From Nioella sediminis (GTDB lineage Bacteria > Pseudomonadota > Alphaproteobacteria > Rhodobacterales > Rhodobacteraceae): 33,392 bases of DNA. The notes beneath the pieces were generated by a model that was not told the origin of the DNA, made no database searches, and worked only from the letters and a program-made list of their open reading frames with translations. Below, piece after piece: positions 8,562 through 16,745 of the stretch (position 1 is its first letter; every line of letters starts with the position of its first letter). The stretch spans positions 1 through 33,392 of the forward strand of contig NZ_MNBL01000076.1 in NCBI RefSeq assembly GCF_001879695.1, written 5' to 3'. Made by a program: the position numbers and the translations under genes.

Positions 8562-8594
8562 CAAATTTTGACCATTCAAAAAATTTTTCATTTG
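8562..8594. promoter_or_regulatory. AT-rich dyad, candidate operator/promoter for the hydrolyase structural genes
   Basis: TTTTGA (8566-8571) and TCAAAA (8576-8581) form a perfect inverted repeat with spacer CCAT. It lies inside a wider dyad, CAAAT at 8562-8566 and ATTTG at 8590-8594. A TTGTCC at 8593-8598 and a GATAAT about 19 bases later could be a weak promoter. The stretch is strikingly AT-rich compared with both neighbours. The genes it precedes encode a molybdenum hydroxylase. Confidence 0.45.
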
Positions 8595-8645
8595 TCCTTC
8601 AACGATTCCGTGCTTGGATAATTCCATAACCAAGGGAGGAATTTC

Positions 8646-9131
8646 ATGACCCAGGTCACGATGACCGTGAACGGGAAATCCGTTTCCGGTTCCGTAGAAG
8701 GGCGCACGTTGCTGTCCGATTTCATCCGCGAGGGGCTCAAGCTGACCGGCACGCATGTGGGCTGCGACACCAGCCAATGCGGCGCCTGCGTGGTGCATGT
8801 GAACGGCCAGCCGGTGAAAAGCTGCACCATGCTGGCGGCCGAGGCCGAGGGCGCGGACGTCAAGACCATCGAAGGCATGGCCAATGCCGATGGCTCGCTT
8901 TCCACGATCCAACAGGCGTTTCAGGACCATCACGGCCTGCAATGCGGCTTTTGCACGCCGGGCATGGTGATGAGCGCATCGGCCTTGCTGGCCGAAAACC
9001 CCACGCCGACCGAGGCCGAGGTGCGCGCCTATCTGGAAGGCAATATCTGCCGCTGCACCGGTTATCACAACATCGTCAAGGCGATCATGGCTGCAAGTGG
9101 CCAGGAACCCGCCGCGGTGGCCGCAGAATGA
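8646..9131 (+). CDS. Molybdenum hydroxylase 2Fe-2S subunit (CoxS-like)
   Basis: A 161-residue small subunit of the xanthine dehydrogenase/CO dehydrogenase family. The N-terminal plant-ferredoxin-like cluster is bound by C40, C45, C48 and C60 ([10 protein letters not shown] then C). The second, all-helical cluster uses C100, C103, C135 and C137 (CGFC and CRC). All eight ligands are present. It passes electrons between the molybdenum site and FAD. A strong AGGGAGGA ribosome site sits seven bases before ATG. The stop overlaps the start of a small secreted-protein gene (ATGA), so the operon continues directly. Confidence 0.95.
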   Translation: MTQVTMTVNGKSVSGSVEGRTLLSDFIREGLKLTGTHVGCDTSQCGACVVHVNGQPVKSCTMLAAEAEGADVKTIEGMANADGSLSTIQQAFQDHHGLQCGFCTPGMVMSASALLAENPTPTEAEVRAYLEGNICRCTGYHNIVKAIMAASGQEPAAVAAE

Positions 9132-9499
9132 GGGGCGCGGCGCTTGCCATTGCGGCGACCGTTCTGGTTCCTGCAATGGCCCAAGCCGAGGGCTTTTCCT
9201 CGGGCTATGTCACCGGCTTCAACTCCGACACGGAATGCATGGATTTGGCCCGTACCTCGATGGACGCCCATTTCCGCAACCATGGCGGAACGCCCGACAC
9301 GGGCGAGGCCAGCTTCTCGGTCTTCGGCTTCGACGTGCCGCCCGGGCGCACTCAGGTCGCCATCATCTGCACCGAGGATCAAGGCCGCTACACCGCGACC
9401 GTGACCGGCTACAGCCTGCAGGAAGACGGCACCCGATTGGAAACGGTCGAGGCCATGCTGGACCTTCTGGAAGGTGTCACACCGACCGGCAGCAAGTGA
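9128..9499 (+). CDS. Small predicted periplasmic protein of unknown function, paralogue A
   Basis: A 123-residue protein not assigned to a family. Residues 1-20 form a signal peptide (short basic start, hydrophobic core, AQA cleavage site). The mature part has two cysteines, one in TECMDLAR and one in AIICTED, which could form a disulfide. The segment [12 protein letters not shown] followed by an IIC strand recurs in the next gene, and the two align along their whole length. The start overlaps the 2Fe-2S subunit stop by four bases, so it is expressed with a cytoplasmic enzyme although itself apparently exported. Its job in the cluster is unknown. Confidence 0.8.
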   Translation: MRGAALAIAATVLVPAMAQAEGFSSGYVTGFNSDTECMDLARTSMDAHFRNHGGTPDTGEASFSVFGFDVPPGRTQVAIICTEDQGRYTATVTGYSLQEDGTRLETVEAMLDLLEGVTPTGSK

Positions 9500-9537
9500 G
9501 GATCGGGCGGGCCATGCCCCGCCGGACAGGAGGATGG

Positions 9538-9894
9538 ATGCCGAGATCCGCTTTTCTTGCCGCAGTGCTGGTGCTGACGACCGGCGCGGCCCAGGCTGAC
9601 AACTTCGCTAATATCGACCTGCATTCGGTCGAAAGCCAACAGACCTGCATGGCGCAGGCCCGGCAGGCGCTTGTCATCCTCGCGGCGGAAAACGGATCGG
9701 ACAATCCCGACATCACCCAAGGAAGATGGAGCACGTTTGGCTGGGATTTACCGCCGCGCGCAGCGGATATCTCGATCATCTGCCCGGATATCGACGGGGT
9801 CACGTACCCCTTTGCCACCGGTCACACGACCGGCGACGACAATGAACCGGGCGATATGATCGAACGGCTGGCCGAGATCTTCAACAAACTATGA
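9538..9894 (+). CDS. Small predicted periplasmic protein of unknown function, paralogue B
   Basis: A 118-residue protein with a signal peptide ending AQA near residue 20. The start at 9538 is chosen because AGGAGG lies four bases upstream; an in-frame ATG at 9514 is possible but has a poorer site and would add eight residues before the signal peptide. It shares with its upstream neighbour a first cysteine in CMAQAR, the block STFGWDLPP, and a second cysteine in SIICPD. Identity outside these blocks is low, so the duplication is old. It is followed 58 bases later by the molybdopterin subunit. No function can be assigned. Confidence 0.8.
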   Translation: MPRSAFLAAVLVLTTGAAQADNFANIDLHSVESQQTCMAQARQALVILAAENGSDNPDITQGRWSTFGWDLPPRAADISIICPDIDGVTYPFATGHTTGDDNEPGDMIERLAEIFNKL

Positions 9895-9952
9895 CAAGCC
9901 GGTTCCCGCGGGAGGCGGGCACAGGGCGACCAAGAAAATAAGGGAGGATACC

Positions 9953-12316
9953 ATGCCAAAGGATAGTGGCATCGGCGCAAGTTCGAAGCGCCGTGAAGAC
10001 GTCCGGTTTCTGACTGGTACCGGCAATTACACGGATGACATCAACCTCAATGGTCAGGCCTATGTGCATTTCCTGCGCTCTGACGTGGCCCATGGGCGGC
10101 TTAACAAGGTCGATACCTCGGTCGCGGCGGAAATGCCCGGCGTGGTGCGCATCTTTACCGGTGCGGATTTCGAAGGCGTCGGCGGTCTGCCCTGCGGCTG
10201 GCAGGTCACGGACAAGCACGGCAATCCGATGCAGGAACCGGCCCACCCAGTTCTGGCGCAGGGCAAGGTGCGTCATGTGGGCGATCCAATTGCCGCTGTG
10301 GTGGCTGAAACCGCCGCGCAAGCAAGGAATGCGGCTGAGGCGATCGAGCTCGATATCGAGGAACTGCCCGCCGTCATCGACATGAAGGAAGCGGTCAAGG
10401 AGGGCGCGACCAAGGTCCATGACGATCTGGAGTCGAACCTCTGCTATGACTGGGGTTTCGTCGAGGAAAACAAGGCTGCCGTGGATGAGGCGTTTGAAAA
10501 AGCGGCCCATGTCACCACGCTGGAGCTAGTGAACCAGCGGCTTGTGGCCAATCCGATGGAACCGCGCGTGGCCGTGGGCGACTACAATCGCGCAACGGGC
10601 GATTCCACGCTCTACACCACCAGCCAGAACCCGCATGTGATCCGGCTTCTGATGGGCGCTTTCGTTTTGGGCATCCCGGAACACAAGCTGCGCGTCGTGG
10701 CCCCCGATGTGGGGGGCGGCTTTGGCTCCAAGATCTTCCATTATGCCGAAGAGGCGTTCTGCACCTTCGCCGCCAAGGCGTTGGCGCGGCCTGTCAAATG
10801 GACCTCCAGCCGGTCCGAGGCGTTCATCTCTGACGCCCATGGCCGGGACCATGTGACCAAGATCGAACTGGCGCTCGATGCCGATAACAACTTCACCGCG
10901 CTGCGCACCGACACCTATGCGAATATGGGGGCGTATCTGTCGACCTTCGCGCCCTCGGTGCCTACCTGGCTGCACGGCACGCTGATGGCGGGGAACTACA
11001 AGACACCGCTCATCTATGTGAACGTAAAGGCGGTCTTCACCAACACCGTGGCCGTCGATGCCTATCGCGGGGCCGGGCGGCCCGAGGCGACCTACCAGCT
11101 GGAGCGTGTCATCGACAAGGCGGCGCGTGAGTTGGGCGTCGATCCGGTGGACCTGCGTCGGCAGAACTTCATCACCGAGTTCCCCTATGCCACGCCCGTG
11201 GCGGTGGAGTACGATACCGGTGACTACAACGCCACGATGGACCGGCTGCTGGAAATGGTGGACCGCGACGGGTTCGAAGCCCGCGCGGCGGAAAGCGCCA
11301 AATCGGGCAAGCTGCGTGGTTTCGGCGTCAACACCTATATCGAGGCCTGCGGGATCGCACCGTCTGCCCTTGTGGGTCAGTTGGGCGCGCGTGCCGGGCT
11401 TTATGAAAGCGCCACGGTGCGGGTGAATGCCACTGGCGGTCTGGTCGTCATGACCGGCAGCCACAGCCACGGGCAGGGCCATGAAACCGCATTCCCGCAG
11501 GTAGTGGCGGACATGATCGGCATTTCCGAGGATATGGTCGAAATCGTCCATGGCGACACCGCCAACACGCCCATGGGCATGGGCACCTATGGCTCGCGCT
11601 CGCTGGCCGTGGGTGGCTCTGCCATCGTGCGGGCGACCGAGAAGATCATCAACAAGGCCAAGAAGATCGCGGCCCATCTGATGGAGGCGTCCGAGGGCGA
11701 TATCGAGCTCAAGGACGGCCAGTTCACCGTTGCGGGCACCGACAAATCGGTGGCCTGGGGTGATGTCACGCTGGCGGCCTATGTGCCCCATAACTACCCG
11801 CTGGAAGAGATCGAACCGGGGTTGGAGGAAACCGCCTTCTATGACCCTGCCAACTTCACCTATCCCGCAGGGGCCTATGCCTGCGAGGTGGAGGTCGATC
11901 CCGACACCGGCAAGGTGACCATCTGTTCCTTCGCGGCGGCCGATGATTTCGGCAACGTGGTCAACCCGATGATCGTCGAGGGCCAGGTCCATGGCGGTCT
12001 GGCGCAAGGCATCGGTCAGGCGCTGCTGGAAGGCGCGGTCTATGACGAGAACGGGCAGCTTCTGTCCGCCTCCTACATGGACTACGCCATGCCACGCGCC
12101 GACGATCTGCCGAGCTTCCAGGTGGATCACAGCTGCGCCACGCCCTGCACCCATAACCCGCTCGGGGTGAAAGGTTGTGGTGAGGCGGGGGCCATCGGAT
12201 CACCGCCTGCAGTGGTCAATGCCGTGGTGGATGCCCTGCAGCGCGGGGGCCATAACGTCACCCATATCGACATGCCGCTCAGCCCCGGTCGGGTCTGGCA
12301 GGCGATGAACGGCTGA
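9953..12316 (+). CDS. Molybdenum hydroxylase large subunit, molybdopterin cytosine dinucleotide binding (form II CoxL-like)
   Basis: A 787-residue catalytic subunit of the xanthine dehydrogenase family. GGGFGSK near residue 255 is a cofactor-contact motif; AYRGAGR at 370-376 is the active-site loop; VKGCGEAG near 739-746 holds the catalytic glutamate E744. True (form I) aerobic CO dehydrogenase has AYxCSFR in place of AYRGAGR, so this is the so-called form II type, whose natural substrate is usually not CO or is not known. A GGGAGG ribosome site precedes ATG. It is preceded by the two secreted paralogues and followed 22 bases later by the FAD subunit, so the order is S-x-x-L-M. Confidence 0.95.
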   Translation: MPKDSGIGASSKRREDVRFLTGTGNYTDDINLNGQAYVHFLRSDVAHGRLNKVDTSVAAEMPGVVRIFTGADFEGVGGLPCGWQVTDKHGNPMQEPAHPVLAQGKVRHVGDPIAAVVAETAAQARNAAEAIELDIEELPAVIDMKEAVKEGATKVHDDLESNLCYDWGFVEENKAAVDEAFEKAAHVTTLELVNQRLVANPMEPRVAVGDYNRATGDSTLYTTSQNPHVIRLLMGAFVLGIPEHKLRVVAPDVGGGFGSKIFHYAEEAFCTFAAKALARPVKWTSSRSEAFISDAHGRDHVTKIELALDADNNFTALRTDTYANMGAYLSTFAPSVPTWLHGTLMAGNYKTPLIYVNVKAVFTNTVAVDAYRGAGRPEATYQLERVIDKAARELGVDPVDLRRQNFITEFPYATPVAVEYDTGDYNATMDRLLEMVDRDGFEARAAESAKSGKLRGFGVNTYIEACGIAPSALVGQLGARAGLYESATVRVNATGGLVVMTGSHSHGQGHETAFPQVVADMIGISEDMVEIVHGDTANTPMGMGTYGSRSLAVGGSAIVRATEKIINKAKKIAAHLMEASEGDIELKDGQFTVAGTDKSVAWGDVTLAAYVPHNYPLEEIEPGLEETAFYDPANFTYPAGAYACEVEVDPDTGKVTICSFAAADDFGNVVNPMIVEGQVHGGLAQGIGQALLEGAVYDENGQLLSASYMDYAMPRADDLPSFQVDHSCATPCTHNPLGVKGCGEAGAIGSPPAVVNAVVDALQRGGHNVTHIDMPLSPGRVWQAMNG

Positions 12317-12338
12317 TCCGGGACAAGGAGAGAAACCC

Positions 12339-13127
12339 ATGTATGAGTTTGAATTCAAACGTCCGGGCACCATCGCCGATGCGGTCGCCGCCCTTGGTGC
12401 GGAAGAGGCGCAGATGCTCGGGGGCGGGCAAACGCTGCTTCCCACGATGAAGCAACGTCTGGCCGCGCCTGCTGTGCTGGTCAGCCTTGGCGGCATTGCC
12501 GAGATGCAGGGCGTCTGCACCGATGACGCGGGCCGCATCTGCGTCGGCGGCGGCACCACCCATGCAGCTGTGGCGGCGGCGACGGCGGAAAGCTATCCGG
12601 CGCTGTCGCATCTGGCGGGCCATATCGGCGATCCGGCGGTCCGCAATCGCGGCACCATTGGCGGAAGCCTTGCCAATAACGACCCGGCGGCGTGCTACCC
12701 GGCGGCGGTGCTGGCCTCTGGGGCCAATGTGGTCACCAATACGCGAGAGATTGCGGCGGATGATTTCTTCGAGGGCATGTTCACCACGGCGCTCAATGAT
12801 GGCGAGATCATCACCGAGGTGAAATTCCCGGTGCCGGTGGCTGCAAACTATCAGAAGTTCCTGCAACCTGCGTCCCGCTTTGCCCTGACCGGGGTCTTCG
12901 TCGCAAAGTTCGCAGGCGCGGTGCGAGTGGCCGTGACCGGCGCGTCGGAAGATGGCGTGTTCCGCTGGTCCGAGGCCGAGGCGGCGCTGTCCGGCAACTT
13001 CTCACCCGAGGCGGTGGATGGCTTGTCGGTGTCTGCCGATGGCATGATCGCCGATTTGCACGGATCCGCTGCCTATCGTGCGAACCTGGTGAAAGTGCTG
13101 ACCAAGCGGGCGGTTGCCGCCTGCTGA
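12339..13127 (+). CDS. Molybdenum hydroxylase FAD-binding subunit (CoxM-like)
   Basis: A 262-residue medium subunit. The FAD pyrophosphate motifs are seen as LGGGQTLLPTMKQRL near residue 30 and TIGGSLANNDPAACYPAA near 107-124, both standard for the family. The C-terminal third is the CO_deh_flav_C-type domain. It takes electrons from the 2Fe-2S subunit and hands them to a quinone or other acceptor. An AGGAGA site precedes the start. It is the last gene of the operon; a strong hairpin terminator follows after 23 bases. Confidence 0.94.
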   Translation: MYEFEFKRPGTIADAVAALGAEEAQMLGGGQTLLPTMKQRLAAPAVLVSLGGIAEMQGVCTDDAGRICVGGGTTHAAVAAATAESYPALSHLAGHIGDPAVRNRGTIGGSLANNDPAACYPAAVLASGANVVTNTREIAADDFFEGMFTTALNDGEIITEVKFPVPVAANYQKFLQPASRFALTGVFVAKFAGAVRVAVTGASEDGVFRWSEAEAALSGNFSPEAVDGLSVSADGMIADLHGSAAYRANLVKVLTKRAVAAC

Positions 13128-13150
13128 CACATGCGCGAGCGCTGAAACAA

Positions 13151-13183
13151 AAAACCCCGCGCAAAGGCGCGGGGTTTTCTTTT
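13151..13183. terminator. Bidirectional intrinsic terminator
   Basis: CCCCGCGC (13155-13162), loop AAAG and GCGCGGGG (13167-13174) form a perfect 8-bp G+C stem flanked by AAAA and TTTTCTTTT. It serves the molybdenum hydroxylase operon on the plus strand and the convergent repeat-protein gene on the minus strand. Confidence 0.92.
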
Positions 13184-13198
13184 CGTCTTGTCGAGAAA

Positions 13199-14377
13199 TC
13201 AGAGCCCGAGCGCGTTGCGCAGGCGTGTCGTCACTTCGGGGACAAGCGCCGGGTTGTTGCGCGCCTGCTCGATGGCCGCGGACAGCGAGGCACGGGCGAC
13301 GGCCGACAGATCGGCCTCCGCCACGGCCGCGAGGGCGGCATCGGCGTCGAACCCTTCGACGGAGAACAGGGTCGACAGGTCCGTGGCCCCTTCGATCGCA
13401 TCGACCGCTTCGGTGGTCTCTTCAGCGGCGGCTTCCGTTTCTTCGGTCACCGCCTCGGTGGTTTCCTCGACGGCGGCTTCCGTTTCCTCGGTCGCGGCTT
13501 CGGTGGCTTCCTCGACGGCGGCATTGGCTTCGTCGGTCACCGCCTCGGTGGTTTCCTCGACGGCGGCTTCCGTTTCCACGGTCGCGGCTTCGGTGGCTTC
13601 CTCGACGGCGGCATCGGCTTCTTCGGTCACCGCCTCGGTGGTTTCCTCGACGGCGGCTTCCGTTTCCTCAGTCGCGGCTTCGGTGGCTTCCTCGACGGCG
13701 GCATTGGCTTCGTCGGTCACCGCCTCGGTGGTTTCCTCGACGGCGGCTTCCGTTTCCACGGTCGCGGCTTCGGTGGCTTCCTCGACGGCGGCATCGGCTT
13801 CTTCGGTCACCGCCTCGGTGGTTTCCTCGACGGCGGCTTCCGTTTCCTCAGTCACGGCCTCGGTGGCTTCCTCGACGGCTTCCTCCGTGGCTTCGACCGC
13901 CTCTGCGGCGTCTGAAGTGCCCTCCTCAACAGCCTCTTCGACCGTTTCGGTCACGGCTTCGGTGGTCTCTTCCGCCATTTCGGACGCCGCATCCGCAGCG
14001 TCTGCCGTGGCGTCGGCGGCCTCGTCTGCCGTGCCGGTCACCTGGTCGAGCAGCCCTTCGGCCTCTTCCATCACCCCTTCAACCGCTTCGGTTGCGGCGT
14101 CGGTCACCGTGTCCACCGCGTCCTGTGCGGCTTCTTCGACGGCTTCCACGACCTCACCAGCCGTGTCAGCCGCGTCTTCGGTCATCTCTTCGACAGCGTC
14201 TGCCACGTCCTCAGCGGTCTCTTCAGCGGCCTCAGCCGCCTCTTCCACAGCTTCGGTCGTTTCTTCCACGGCCGCTGCCGGGGCGGTTTCGGGTTCTGGC
14301 TGGCCAAGCGGGCTCAGGTAATAGGCGGCGGCGCCGACGACGACCAGCGCGGCGACAATTGCGATAATACGGGACAT
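13199..14377 (-). CDS. Membrane-anchored Ala/Glu/Thr/Val repeat protein
   Basis: A 392-residue protein; start at 14377 with GGAG eight bases upstream. Residues 4-22 form one hydrophobic segment (IIAIVAALVVVGAAAYYL), a signal anchor. Nearly everything after it is low-complexity and acidic. The core, about residues 170-310, consists of 15-residue units of consensus xAAVEExTEAxTxEx, which pair into 30- and 60-residue repeats; the 60-residue unit is repeated almost exactly at DNA level. The pattern is compatible with a long charged helix, like LEA-type or spacer proteins, held to the inner membrane. The final 70 residues are less repetitive (FDADAALAAVAEADLSAVARA) and may be a small domain. The opposite strand is also open here only because of the repeat composition. 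Confidence 0.75.
   Translation of the reverse strand: MSRIIAIVAALVVVGAAAYYLSPLGQPEPETAPAAAVEETTEAVEEAAEAAEETAEDVADAVEEMTEDAADTAGEVVEAVEEAAQDAVDTVTDAATEAVEGVMEEAEGLLDQVTGTADEAADATADAADAASEMAEETTEAVTETVEEAVEEGTSDAAEAVEATEEAVEEATEAVTEETEAAVEETTEAVTEEADAAVEEATEAATVETEAAVEETTEAVTDEANAAVEEATEAATEETEAAVEETTEAVTEEADAAVEEATEAATVETEAAVEETTEAVTDEANAAVEEATEAATEETEAAVEETTEAVTEETEAAAEETTEAVDAIEGATDLSTLFSVEGFDADAALAAVAEADLSAVARASLSAAIEQARNNPALVPEVTTRLRNALGL
13441..13879. repeat. Tandem DNA repeat, 90-bp unit within a 180-bp super-unit
   Basis: The block 13441-13620 is repeated at 13621-13800 with a single difference (G at 13490, A at 13670), and a third, diverging copy starts at 13801. Each 180-bp unit is built of two related 90-bp halves and these of 45-bp sub-units, matching the 15-residue protein repeat. 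All lengths are multiples of three, so copy-number change keeps the frame. Confidence 0.93.
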
Positions 14378-14550
14378 TGGGAAAACTCCGATGCTCAGAG
14401 AGGACGATTCCGGCGATTCCATACGCCCCCTGATGCCGCAGCGCAACGAGAACGGGGGCTTTGACCGGATTCCTGCGGCATTCAGCCGGGATTCGCCTTG
14501 AAACGCCCGTTGGGTAAGGCTAGTTTCGGGCACCGCATATCGTGGCAATA

Positions 14551-14567
14551 GAAGGATTTTACCGATA
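14551..14567 (+). promoter_or_regulatory. infC ribosome site and non-canonical ATA start
   Basis: GAAGG at 14551-14555 precedes ATA at 14565-14567 by nine bases, a proper spacing. No ATG, GTG or TTG exists in frame between the ribosome site and residue 38. Rare start codons of infC are read efficiently only when IF3 is scarce, the basis of IF3 self-control in E. coli (AUU there). Confidence 0.65.
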
Positions 14568-15107
14568 GCCCGCAGACCGCATAACGCGCCCCCGCAGCGC
14601 GACACAGGCCCCCGCGTAAACGATCGCATCCGGGCCCCCGAGATCCGCCTTATCGGCGCAGATGGAGAGAATATCGGCGTGGTCAGTCCGGCCCGCGCCA
14701 TGGATCTGGCGGCAGAGGCCGGTCTCGACCTGGTCGAGATTTCGCCCAATGCAGCGCCTCCGGTCTGCAAGATCATGGATTTCGGCAAGTTCAAATACGA
14801 ACAGCAGAAACGCGAATCCGAGGCTCGGAAAAAGCAGAAGATCATCGAGGTCAAAGAGGTCAAGTTCCGCCCGAACACCGACACCCATGACTACGAGGTC
14901 AAGATGCGCAACGTCTTCCGCTTTCTCGAAGGCGGCGACAAGGTGAAGATTACCCTGCGCTTCCGGGGCAGGGAAATGGCGCACCAGAACCTTGGCCGAG
15001 AGCTGCTGGAACGCGTGGCGGAGGATGTCAAGGAAATCGGCAAGGTCGAGAACATGCCGAAGATGGAAGGCCGCCAGATGGTCATGATGATCGGTCCCGC
15101 GAAGTAA
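14565..15107 (+). CDS. infC: Translation initiation factor IF-3
   Basis: A 180-residue protein, the same length as E. coli IF3, if started at ATA 14565. It reads [11 protein letters not shown] then [18 protein letters not shown], which is the conserved N-terminal region; starting at GTG 14679 would remove most of the N-terminal domain. Signatures of the family follow: [25 protein letters not shown], then [15 protein letters not shown] and [18 protein letters not shown]3 binds the 30S subunit, blocks premature 50S joining and checks start codons. A possible weak promoter (TTGAAA at 14498, TAGTTT at 14521) lies upstream in the divergent gap with the repeat-protein gene. A strong terminator follows, so it is not co-transcribed with rpmI/rplT here. 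Confidence 0.93.
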   Translation: MARRPHNAPPQRDTGPRVNDRIRAPEIRLIGADGENIGVVSPARAMDLAAEAGLDLVEISPNAAPPVCKIMDFGKFKYEQQKRESEARKKQKIIEVKEVKFRPNTDTHDYEVKMRNVFRFLEGGDKVKITLRFRGREMAHQNLGRELLERVAEDVKEIGKVENMPKMEGRQMVMMIGPAK

Positions 15108-15131
15108 GCGGACCGAATGAAGACAAGGGAG

Positions 15132-15165
15132 GGGCGCGCCAGAGATGGTCGCGCCCTTTTCTTTT
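15132..15165 (+). terminator. Intrinsic terminator after infC
   Basis: GGGCGCG (15132-15138) and CGCGCCC (15150-15156) form a perfect 7-bp stem with an 11-base loop, followed by TTTTCTTTT. It begins 24 bases after the infC stop. Confidence 0.9.
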
Positions 15166-15216
15166 GGAACCAATGCCTTACATCTTTCCGAACCAAGAAA
15201 ATGGAAAGGGCCGGTC

Positions 15217-15795
15217 ATGGACAGGGTCGAGAATGCCCGCCCCGATGTGGCGGATCTGAAAGAGGCGGAGCGCCCCAAGGCGCCGCCAATCGAGGGCGCA
15301 ACGGATCTGCAAAGGCGGCAGGGACGGCAGTTGGCCGCCATCCACCGGATGCATTTGCAGCAGATGGGGCAGGTGCGCCGGATGATGGAGGGCATCGCTG
15401 CGGGCAGCACTGCACCCGCCGCACTGGCCAAGGCCGTGCCCGAGATGGAGATGACCCGCAACTACCGCCAGTTCGGCAATCTCTGCGGTCAGGAATGCCA
15501 GTTTCTCGACTATCATCACGGGGCCGAGGAGCACCGGGTCTTTCCGCATCTGGAGGCGCGTGCCAGCGACGGGCTGCGCAAGGTCATCGCCAAGCTGCGA
15601 GAGGAACACGAAGTGGTGCATGCGCTGCTGGAACGGCTCTATGCGGATGCGGTGCGGCTGGTGCAGAACCCGGGCGAAGACGCCTTTGACGAAGCGCGCT
15701 AGACCTTCGATGCGCTGGAGCGCGTGGTCCGATCGCATTTCGGTTACGAGGAAGACGAACTGGAAGAGGCGCTTGGCGTCTATGGCGGGCTCTGA
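15217..15795 (+). pseudogene. Hemerythrin-domain protein gene interrupted by an in-frame TAG
   Basis: From ATG 15217 (GGAAAGGG six bases upstream) the frame runs 161 codons to TAG at 15700-15702, then continues open in the same frame for 30 more codons to TGA 15793-15795. The part before the stop carries hemerythrin-type iron ligands: DYHHGAEEH (residues 99-106) and EEHEVVHALLERL (130-141). The part after the stop holds SHFGYEEDELEEAL, which would supply the last His (174) and acidic ligand (178) and the fourth helix. A protein ending at 161 would therefore lack a complete di-iron site. Hemerythrins bind oxygen or nitric oxide or act as iron and redox sensors. Explanations are a recent nonsense mutation, a sequencing error or readthrough; the intact downstream frame suggests the change is recent. 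Confidence 0.85.
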
Positions 15796-15805
15796 CCCCG
15801 CATGA

Positions 15806-15831
15806 AAAAGCCGCCTCGGAGGGCGGCTTTT
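15806..15831. terminator. Bidirectional intrinsic terminator between the hemerythrin gene and fpr
   Basis: AGCCGCC (15809-15815) and GGCGGCT (15822-15828) pair perfectly with a six-base loop, flanked by AAAA and TTTT. It serves the plus-strand gene and the convergent sulfur operon. Confidence 0.88.
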
Positions 15832-15846
15832 CGGTTTGGCGCTACG

Positions 15847-16701
15847 TCAGTCCAGAAACGCCTTTTCGACCACGTAGGTCTTGGGGTCGGAATTGGCCCC
15901 TTCCTCCAGCCCGTATTCCTCCAGCATCTCTTTCAGTTCGAGATTGAAGGCGAGGTTGCCGCAGATCATCGCGCGGTCGTTTTCCGGGCAGATTGGCGCA
16001 ACGCCCAGATCCGCGAAGGCCTCGCCCGAGCGCATCAGGTCGGTGATCCGGCCCATCTTGGCGCTCTCTTCACGGGTTGTGGTTGGGTAATACTTGATCT
16101 TCTTCCAGAAGCCCTCGCCGATCACTTCATTGAGCAGCTCATCGGTCTTGAGGCTTTCGATGATCTCGCGCCCATAGGTCAGCTCGCCCGCCTCGCGGCA
16201 GGTATGGGTGATGATAACCTCGTCATAATCCTCGTAGGTCTGCGGTTCGCGCAGGAGGCTTGCGAAGGGCGCAAACCCGGTGCCGGTGGCGAAGAACCAG
16301 ATGCGCTTGCCGGGCAGCAAAGCGTCGTGCACCAGCGTGCCAACGGGTTTGGGCCGCAAAATGACCTGATCGCCGGGCTGGATATGCTGCAAGCGGCTGG
16401 TCAGGGGGCCATCGGGCACCTTGATCGAATAGAACTCCAGTTCCTCGTCCCAGGACGGCGAAGCGATGGAATAGGCGCGAAGCAACGGTTTCTGCTTGCC
16501 GGTCTTGGGGTCCGGGTCGCCCATCAGGCCGATCATCACGAACTCACCCGACCGGAACCGCAGGGACGCGGGCCGCGTGCAGCGGAAGGAAAACAGGCGG
16601 TCGGTGTAATGCTTTACTTCCGTCACGGTTTGCGCGTCGGGCAGGGTGGGCACTCTTACAGGCGATGCGGTGGCTTCGGTCACGGGTTTTTGCTCGGTCA
16701 T
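15847..16701 (-). CDS. fpr: Ferredoxin/flavodoxin--NADP+ reductase
   Basis: A 284-residue bacterial-type FPR. RAYSIAS at 75-81 is the FAD-binding motif; ATGTGFAPFASLL at 138-150 is the NADP(H) pyrophosphate site; ICGN near 250 and the end VEKAFLD are those of Rhodobacter-type FPRs, where the chain runs beyond the aromatic residue that caps FAD in plant enzymes. About 20 residues at the N-terminus (rich in Thr, Pro, Val) extend beyond the usual start, so a later start is possible. It moves electrons between NADPH and ferredoxin or flavodoxin. As last gene of the cysG-cysI-cysH operon direction, it probably supplies the sulfite reductase. It has its own 73-base leader containing an FNR-like site. 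Confidence 0.92.
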   Translation of the reverse strand: MTEQKPVTEATASPVRVPTLPDAQTVTEVKHYTDRLFSFRCTRPASLRFRSGEFVMIGLMGDPDPKTGKQKPLLRAYSIASPSWDEELEFYSIKVPDGPLTSRLQHIQPGDQVILRPKPVGTLVHDALLPGKRIWFFATGTGFAPFASLLREPQTYEDYDEVIITHTCREAGELTYGREIIESLKTDELLNEVIGEGFWKKIKYYPTTTREESAKMGRITDLMRSGEAFADLGVAPICPENDRAMICGNLAFNLELKEMLEEYGLEEGANSDPKTYVVEKAFLD

Positions 16702-16745
16702 GTCTTCGGTTACGGCCTGAGTAAAGCCGACTCCTTCATTAAGCT

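Noticed and set aside
8566-8581. FNR box ahead of the 2Fe-2S subunit
   Set aside because: TTGA and TCAA are only four bases apart; FNR needs TTGAT and ATCAA with four between, so the two half-sites do not fit the spacing.
9514-9537. Earlier start for the second small secreted protein
   Set aside because: ATG 9514 is in frame but its ribosome site is poor and it would put eight charged residues before the signal peptide; 9538 follows AGGAGG.
10526-12154. Long minus-strand open frame opposite the molybdopterin subunit
   Set aside because: Product is His/Gly/Arg-rich with no motif; the plus-strand gene has the full catalytic set.
9953-13127. Naming the enzyme aerobic CO dehydrogenase (coxL/coxM)
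   Set aside because: The active-site loop is AYRGAGR, not AYxCSFR, so gene symbols were withheld.
13441-13879. CRISPR array
   Set aside because: The repeats are contiguous, with no unique spacers, and lie wholly within one coding frame.
13188-14321. Long plus-strand open frame, Ser/Ala/Val/Thr-rich, opposite the repeat protein
   Set aside because: It is the mirror of the repetitive minus-strand gene; it has no ribosome site or signal, and the anchored minus-strand protein starts cleanly at a GGAG site.
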